64,000 bases of DNA from Exercitatus varius (GTDB lineage: Bacteria > Pseudomonadota > Gammaproteobacteria > Enterobacterales > Pasteurellaceae), in the NCBI RefSeq assembly GCF_029577735.1, contig NZ_JARQTO010000004.1, positions 87,516 to 151,515 on the forward strand, written 5' to 3'. Position 1 is the stretch's first letter; each line of letters opens with the position of its first letter. Below are positions 59,601 through 64,000 of this stretch, in pieces. The position numbers and the translations under genes were made by a program. A model generated the notes under the pieces. It saw nothing but the letters and a program-made list of their open reading frames with translations, was not told where the DNA came from and did not search any database.

Positions 59601-62600
59601 AGTTACCTCTGCTGTGATTGCAGCGATACAACGGTTAGATATCGGCGCTCTTGAAATTAGCAACGAACAGAATTATTTAAGCGACGAGAAAAATCAAAAC
59701 GGGGTAGGGACAACCATTTCAAGCGAAGGGGGGATTGTTTTCGGAGCTCGTTTAAACGGGAACAATCAAGCAACGGGCGAGGCGGATAAGCTACGTAACG
59801 TTAGCGCATTGATTGAAGGAAAAAATATTCACTTCGGCGTTAAATCCGTTGAAAACATTAATAAGCATTTACAAACTCGTGTTGAACAAATTAATGAGGA
59901 AGATAATCTCAATGAACATTATCTGCTTACAGATGAAGTAGAAACGGGAGAACGAATCAATTTCGATTTGCTGAAGTGGGTATCCTATAGCCGGGCGGGA
60001 AAGGTTATCCCTAAAAATACGCCGTTACCGACAAAACGACCGGAGAACGAGGATTATTCCGGTTATATTATTCCGATGCCGAATGAAGAAAGTTGTGTCG
60101 ATGAATCGACCAGAAGCGGTTGCGTACCAAATCCTAACGCCCTGTATTTGCCGGATGATCCGGTTTGGAAGGTGATGGGTGTGCCGGCGCCGACGAACAA
60201 ACTTAATCTTAATTTATCCGATATACCGGCCGATTTAGAAAGACCGGAAAAACCGACCAAACCAAGACGTCGTGTGTTTGAAGGGCAAGAAAACTATCAG
60301 GCTCGTGTTCAGCAATATGAAAAAGATAAAGAGGCTTATGAGAAGGCACTAGCGGAATATAATAAAAAACTCGCCGAATACGGTGATGCTATTCAGCCGT
60401 ATCTTGATTGGATGGAGCAAAACGAACAGGTTTTTCTAAGTTTAGGGGATAAAATTCAAGCCCATAACGCCAAGATTATCGGGCGTGAGTTTTACCGTTT
60501 CTGGGATGTTTATGTTACCAATCGCGTTGAAAGACAAACGTTGGTAAAAGAAACCAAACCAGGACAAATTTTAAGTGAAAAAGAAATTCGTTTTACCGGC
60601 GATTTTCTCAATAACCGAAGCCAGGTTATTGCCGGCGAACGTATTTATAACCTTAATTCAAATACCAATAAGATCCGCAATGAAGATGAAGAAGGTCTGA
60701 ATAGCATTGAAGAACGCGGCACGCAGCAATGGACGTATTCGAAATGGCGCGGCGGCACTAAACGGTATCATGAACGACGCTGGGGTGACAAAAACGCTTA
60801 TTTACATTATACCAACACTACAATTGCGCTTAATCTGGTAAAAACAGAAGAGTTCGGGCAGGTTACGCGCCAAACGCTATCGCCGGACTTAGCCGTTTCC
60901 GCGATTACGCTTAACCCGTTGAATACCGCGGGAGCTTCGCTTAGCACGCAACAAGAAAAAACGCCGATTGCTGAAGTTCGCTTTATCCGTGGAAGTGTAC
61001 AACTGCCGACCTCCAGCCTTTACAAACTTAATCCGCAGGCAAATGACCATGTGCTGATTGAGACGGATCCGGATTTTACCGATCAACGCAAATGGTTAAG
61101 CAGTGACTATATGTTTACTCTGCTTCGTACCGATCATGAACACGTACATAAACGTTTGGGCGACGGTTATTATGAACAGCGTTTGGTGCGCGAGCAAATT
61201 AACCAACTGACGGGCCGCTATTTTTTAGGCGATTACGCAAATTTCGAGAACCAGTATAAAGCCTTAATGAACAACGGCGCCACTTTCGCACAAAAGTTTA
61301 ATTTAACCGTAGGCGTGAGTTTATCGCCGGAACAAGTCTCGCAGCTGACAAGCGATATCGTGTGGCTTGAAAATCAAACGGTGCGGCTGCCGAACGGCGA
61401 AACTCAAACCGTGTTGGTACCGCGTGTTTATATGATGGCGCAACAAGACGATATAACCGGCGAACGGGCTTTAATCTCGGCACAAGAAGTGTCGCTGGAG
61501 GGACAATCATTAACCAATGAAGGTGTAATCGCAGGGCGCAAGCTGACATTTAACGGCACAACTTTATCCAATTCGGGATTATTAACCGGCCGGACGCTTG
61601 CATTAAAAACGACGAGGGATATTAACCAACAAGGCGGTACGATGGAGGCGGAAAATGCGCTATTGATCGACGCCGGCGGTAATCTGAACTTACAAAGCAC
61701 CACGCAATCCAGCCGGGTTAAGCTTAACGGTTATCAAGGGCAAGAAACCCACCTTGACCGAAAATCCACGCTTTATGTTAAAGGTGATAACGGGTTATTG
61801 CGCATAAATGCCGACAATATCAACCTGCAAGGGGCGGAAATTCGCAACGACGGTAAAGGAGCAACTTGGCTCGCGGCAAAAAATGACATTAATTTGACCG
61901 CACTTTCCGTCGGGTTTGATGAAAAAGTCGGCAAGGGCGATCATTATCGTAATGAAAGTGCGCAGACACTGGAAATCAGCCATGTTAAAGGTAAGGGAGA
62001 TGTGATTTTATCTGCGGGCAACAATATTAATACCGAAGCCGCACAGCTTGAAAGCGAGCAAAAACTGGCGTTACTGGCGGAAAACTCACTGATGCTCGGT
62101 ACGGCGGAAACCTCTTCAAGCCTATATGAATATCATAAATATAAAAGCGGCGGGGGCGTAACCAAAACGACGAAGACCACGGAGCTTTCCCGTGCCGATG
62201 AAACCCAACAAGGCACGCAGCTTTCGGCTGACACTATGGTGGTTGCCGCGGGCAAAGATATCACCGCGACAGCGGTTCAATTAGCGGCAGAGCATGATGT
62301 AAACCTCATCGCGGGCAATAATGTCAGCATAAGTGCGGGGACTAACCACTTCAAGAATCACTATCGGGAAACCAAGAAAACTTCCGGTGTCTTCGGCACG
62401 GGCGGCATAGGCGTGACTATCGGCTCCAGAACGGAAAAACATGATTACACCAGCGAAGGCTGGACACAATCCGACGCCCGCTCGACGCTCGGGTCGGTGA
62501 ACGGCGACCTCCGAATTCATGCTGAGAATCATGCACAAGTCTTGGGAACGGATATCATCGCGGCGGATAACCGCACGATTGATATTCAAGGTCAATCGCT

Positions 62601-64000
62601 GAATATCGAAGCGGGCAAAGATGTAATTCATCGCGCCGAACAGCATGAGTACAAACAATCGGGGCTGACGGTGGCCTTTAGTTCGCCGGTAACGGATATG
62701 GCGGTGGCGGCGGTGCATACGGTGGAAGCGGCGAAGCGGTCGGAGAATCCGCGTTTGCGGGCGTTATATGCGTTGAAAGCGGCACAACAGGCGAAGCTGG
62801 CGGAAATGGCATTTGACGGCAGTGCGGTGCAGGGCGTGTTAAACGGCACGACATCAAACGGTAGTAGCCGAAACAGCGATGTTAAAATTTCGCTCAGCGT
62901 GGGTTCAAGTAAGTCTACGGAGACCAGCACGGGAAGTACGGTGAGCTATACGGGAAGCGAACTGAACGCAGGGGATATCCGGCTGAGCACGACGGCGGGC
63001 GATTTATCCGTCTCGGGCTCAACCCTCACTGCGGCACACATTGCGTTAGACAGTGCCCGAAACCTGCTACTGACTTCCGTTCAAAATACCGAAGTGAACC
63101 GTACCGAGCGCAAAAACAGCAGTTGGTCGGCGGGCGTGTTCGCAGGTAAAAGCGGCGGCAGTTACGGCTTCGGCATAGAAGGTGCGGGCGCTATCGGTCA
63201 AGGTCGGGAAAACAGCGACACGGTCACCCAGGTGAACACGCATATTACGGGCGACAGGGTAAGCCTTCGTTCTCAACAGAACACTGAATTACGTGGTGCA
63301 GTGGTGAATGCGAACAAACTGAATGCGGATATCGGCGGCAATCTCACCATCGAAAGCCGGCAGGACAGCAACCGTTATGCCGGCAAACAAAGCCAGGCCA
63401 ATGCAGGCGGTAGTATTGCCATTTACGGCTCGGGCAGTAATGCCTATGCCGGCAGTTCCATGAACAAAGGAAAAGTCAATTATGCCCAAGTGGAAGAACA
63501 ATCGGGTTTTAACGTCGGCGAAGGCGGCTTAGACGTCAACGTTCAAGGCAATACCCACCTGAAAGGCGGATTGATTCAAAGCACCGCGCCGGCGGCAAAC
63601 AACCGTTTCCGCAGCGGCAGCCTTAGCACGGAAGACATTGAAAATCGCAGCGAAATCAGCCTGCAGAGTTTGGGCGGCGGCATGTCCACTGACATGTTCA
63701 GCGGCGATATGGTCGGAAGCTTAGGCAAACTGGGTTCGGCGAACGGCTGGTCTGCGGTAGTCAGCGCCTTAGGCGGCGTCAACCGAGACGACAAAACCCT
63801 CACCCGCAGTGCGATTGGCGACAATATCGCGCTTGAGATAAAAACGCATGAAATTCCGACCGCACTTTCACGGGATACGGCTCACAGCAACGCCAACGTG
63901 CAACGGTACGACAAAGCGGAGTACGAAGACCGCCTGGAAACCGCGCAGCTTATCGGCGACATCAGCCAAAATCAAATCGATATTGAGTGGACACCGAAAG
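56626..64000 (+). CDS. Giant two-partner secretion exoprotein, hemagglutinin/CdiA-like (TpsA; 3' end cut by window)
   Basis: Frame open from ATG 56626 (AAGGAT upstream; the nearer ATG at 56621 is followed by a stop) to the window end, at least 2458 codons. Extended signal peptide of about 76 residues (ESPR start MNKNKFRVIFNRTLQR, cleavage near VTAQA-G). The TPS domain carries NPYL at 149-152 and NPNGI at 189-193, with CEGC at 195-198. A long FHA/filamentous hemagglutinin repeat region follows, interrupted by Cys1157/Cys1166 and a Pro/Tyr-rich charged coiled coil (about 1205-1280). From about 1700 a second FHA region has AGNNV/AAGKDI-type hemagglutinin repeats. The C-terminus, where adhesin or toxin identity would show, is missing. 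Secreted or surface-exposed. Confidence 0.9.
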   Translation, partial: MNKNKFRVIFNRTLQRLVVTSELARSADKSIRTGDTGEGYQKSAVDFSPVFVSITPLAFRLFCMLGFVSFSVTAQAGLEIRADKMASPNQQPIVLSTANGLPQVNIQTPNSKGLSHNKYAQFDVDTKGAILNNSRQLVQTQQGGLVAGNPYLARGEARVILNEVNSANPSLLKGYVEVAGKKADVIIANPNGINCEGCGIINSSRATLTTGKPQLKDGLVDSFAVEKGRVKISGKGLDNSRVDYTEIIAREAEINSGVWSDKKISLVTGQNTVKRDEADADNLQIIHTKPSVKTAETKKYALDVSELGGMYAGKIQLIGTEQGLGVRNEGHIGATAGDIDIDSQGRIINGGTMTARQNIRLNAQGQIDNRGVIEAHQQSVQLITQADINHQGRITAHQGNIRLKAKNTLSQQGESIAKGEVDYQANKILANENSLIAAGVTSQDTTQGTTYHLDALNEQGKSVRFSSTEETQVKGKNIASGEIHIDAGSIALDQSETLAYRLAGNAKTGAITASYSNLNAVNEIRFSTPTQLVTERANLSSDWIAVAAHAVNNTGGMWTSAGNQDLSLNLKGGLINRAGFIQTGANMSVNTYQADIDNRDTQQKGLLALGALTLQGRKLDNANGQLVANRAVALQMQAIGNREGLIRSQQENVSANSTSSLENQSGQIIGKTGVELIHQGLNNIQGIIAAEQGALNISVGKYNVNNTRGQLLGGTALYVEGNKLVNQGGMIFAEDTLNLRLKNILDNRKIMPTGSLIQSGGTLQIQAQQIDNSNTKPDDEHSSPVQGLLGGNIRITAQQLNNFQGGIYAENELRLESTGLTQNQQGELLSNGNLTLSLPQGVVENENGAIQAAQNLFMNAYALRGNGQIQADHTHIQLTEGFNSTTDIIGRSGLNFSTQGALVNQANFSSQGSVTVRAQSLDNQKTGRISARYTDLTVGSDLTNRGLIKGAEQLNIRVGNQLNNIGSGRIYGGNIALQARKLINQDERFNNKVTSAVIAAIQRLDIGALEISNEQNYLSDEKNQNGVGTTISSEGGIVFGARLNGNNQATGEADKLRNVSALIEGKNIHFGVKSVENINKHLQTRVEQINEEDNLNEHYLLTDEVETGERINFDLLKWVSYSRAGKVIPKNTPLPTKRPENEDYSGYIIPMPNEESCVDESTRSGCVPNPNALYLPDDPVWKVMGVPAPTNKLNLNLSDIPADLERPEKPTKPRRRVFEGQENYQARVQQYEKDKEAYEKALAEYNKKLAEYGDAIQPYLDWMEQNEQVFLSLGDKIQAHNAKIIGREFYRFWDVYVTNRVERQTLVKETKPGQILSEKEIRFTGDFLNNRSQVIAGERIYNLNSNTNKIRNEDEEGLNSIEERGTQQWTYSKWRGGTKRYHERRWGDKNAYLHYTNTTIALNLVKTEEFGQVTRQTLSPDLAVSAITLNPLNTAGASLSTQQEKTPIAEVRFIRGSVQLPTSSLYKLNPQANDHVLIETDPDFTDQRKWLSSDYMFTLLRTDHEHVHKRLGDGYYEQRLVREQINQLTGRYFLGDYANFENQYKALMNNGATFAQKFNLTVGVSLSPEQVSQLTSDIVWLENQTVRLPNGETQTVLVPRVYMMAQQDDITGERALISAQEVSLEGQSLTNEGVIAGRKLTFNGTTLSNSGLLTGRTLALKTTRDINQQGGTMEAENALLIDAGGNLNLQSTTQSSRVKLNGYQGQETHLDRKSTLYVKGDNGLLRINADNINLQGAEIRNDGKGATWLAAKNDINLTALSVGFDEKVGKGDHYRNESAQTLEISHVKGKGDVILSAGNNINTEAAQLESEQKLALLAENSLMLGTAETSSSLYEYHKYKSGGGVTKTTKTTELSRADETQQGTQLSADTMVVAAGKDITATAVQLAAEHDVNLIAGNNVSISAGTNHFKNHYRETKKTSGVFGTGGIGVTIGSRTEKHDYTSEGWTQSDARSTLGSVNGDLRIHAENHAQVLGTDIIAADNRTIDIQGQSLNIEAGKDVIHRAEQHEYKQSGLTVAFSSPVTDMAVAAVHTVEAAKRSENPRLRALYALKAAQQAKLAEMAFDGSAVQGVLNGTTSNGSSRNSDVKISLSVGSSKSTETSTGSTVSYTGSELNAGDIRLSTTAGDLSVSGSTLTAAHIALDSARNLLLTSVQNTEVNRTERKNSSWSAGVFAGKSGGSYGFGIEGAGAIGQGRENSDTVTQVNTHITGDRVSLRSQQNTELRGAVVNANKLNADIGGNLTIESRQDSNRYAGKQSQANAGGSIAIYGSGSNAYAGSSMNKGKVNYAQVEEQSGFNVGEGGLDVNVQGNTHLKGGLIQSTAPAANNRFRSGSLSTEDIENRSEISLQSLGGGMSTDMFSGDMVGSLGKLGSANGWSAVVSALGGVNRDDKTLTRSAIGDNIALEIKTHEIPTALSRDTAHSNANVQRYDKAEYEDRLETAQLIGDISQNQIDIEWTPK

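Noticed and set aside
56696..63824. Numerous minus-strand frames of 60-145 codons across TpsA
   Set aside because: All lie opposite the single long plus-strand frame, lack ribosome sites and show no family motifs.
1..64000. tRNA, rRNA, riboswitches, transposases, prophage genes
   Set aside because: Looked for cloverleaf-like intergenic sequences, conserved leader motifs and mobile-element protein motifs; none could be supported.

Overview
The window is chromosomal DNA of a gamma-proteobacterium of the family Pasteurellaceae. The clearest sign is the Haemophilus-type DNA uptake signal sequence (USS core AAGTGCGGT or its complement). I count about fifty copies by eye, in both orientations, inside genes and between them. 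The housekeeping genes and the mixed-acid fermentation genes (focA-pflB, ldhA, glpABC) fit a capnophilic rumen or mucosal member of the Hin-type USS clade, such as Basfia/[Mannheimia] succiniciproducens or Actinobacillus succinogenes. The species assignment is inference. No rRNA, tRNA, CRISPR array, transposase or prophage was seen.

Layout. 1-8.5 kb: ydfG (cut by the window start), cysQ, then zwf, pgl, a YciI-like gene, an aspartate/glutamate racemase gene and a glutaredoxin-like gene, followed by two broken tandem copies of the latter separated by GC-rich palindromes, then gnd and a small lipoprotein gene. Zwf, Pgl and Gnd together give the whole oxidative pentose phosphate branch. 8.5-17.5 kb (minus strand): hslVU behind a consensus heat-shock promoter, an exported unknown, the tightly packed mutS-cyaY-recQ, and a HerA/YjgR-type ATPase. 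17.6-23.5 kb: overlapping ychJ-yihY-dtd, then minus-strand yqhA-like and rmuC, then a topoisomerase zinc-ribbon gene with tsaC and aroE. 23.6-28.7 kb: an exported unknown, two LysR regulators, a D-tartrate dehydratase of the enolase superfamily, and rlmC.

29-40.7 kb: hinT-ycfL-nagZ, then the anaerobic block: focA-pflB with an FNR-like site, an antibiotic-biosynthesis-monooxygenase-domain protein, glpABC behind a perfect CRP half-site pair, and gdhA. 41-47 kb: arginine genes argE (divergent) and argC-argB-[ldhA]-argH, with a D-lactate dehydrogenase inserted among them. 46.9-50.6 kb (minus strand): pdxH-sdhE and rpoE-rseA-rseB-rseC, with an excellent sigma-E promoter before rpoE. 50.7-54.6 kb: trkA, mscL, rraB, a SIMPL-domain protein and slyD with a His/Cys/Gly metal-binding tail.

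54.8-64 kb: a two-partner secretion locus. A TpsB outer-membrane transporter is followed 29 bases later by a giant TpsA exoprotein (hemagglutinin/CdiA-like) that stays open for 2458 codons to the window end. Its C-terminus, which would show whether it carries a toxin, lies outside.

The least ordinary features are the triplicated glutaredoxin/palindrome array at 5.1-6.05 kb, the use of USS sequence to encode export signals of several envelope proteins, the D-tartrate dehydratase locus, and the TpsA/TpsB pair. No wholly new system could be demonstrated from sequence alone.
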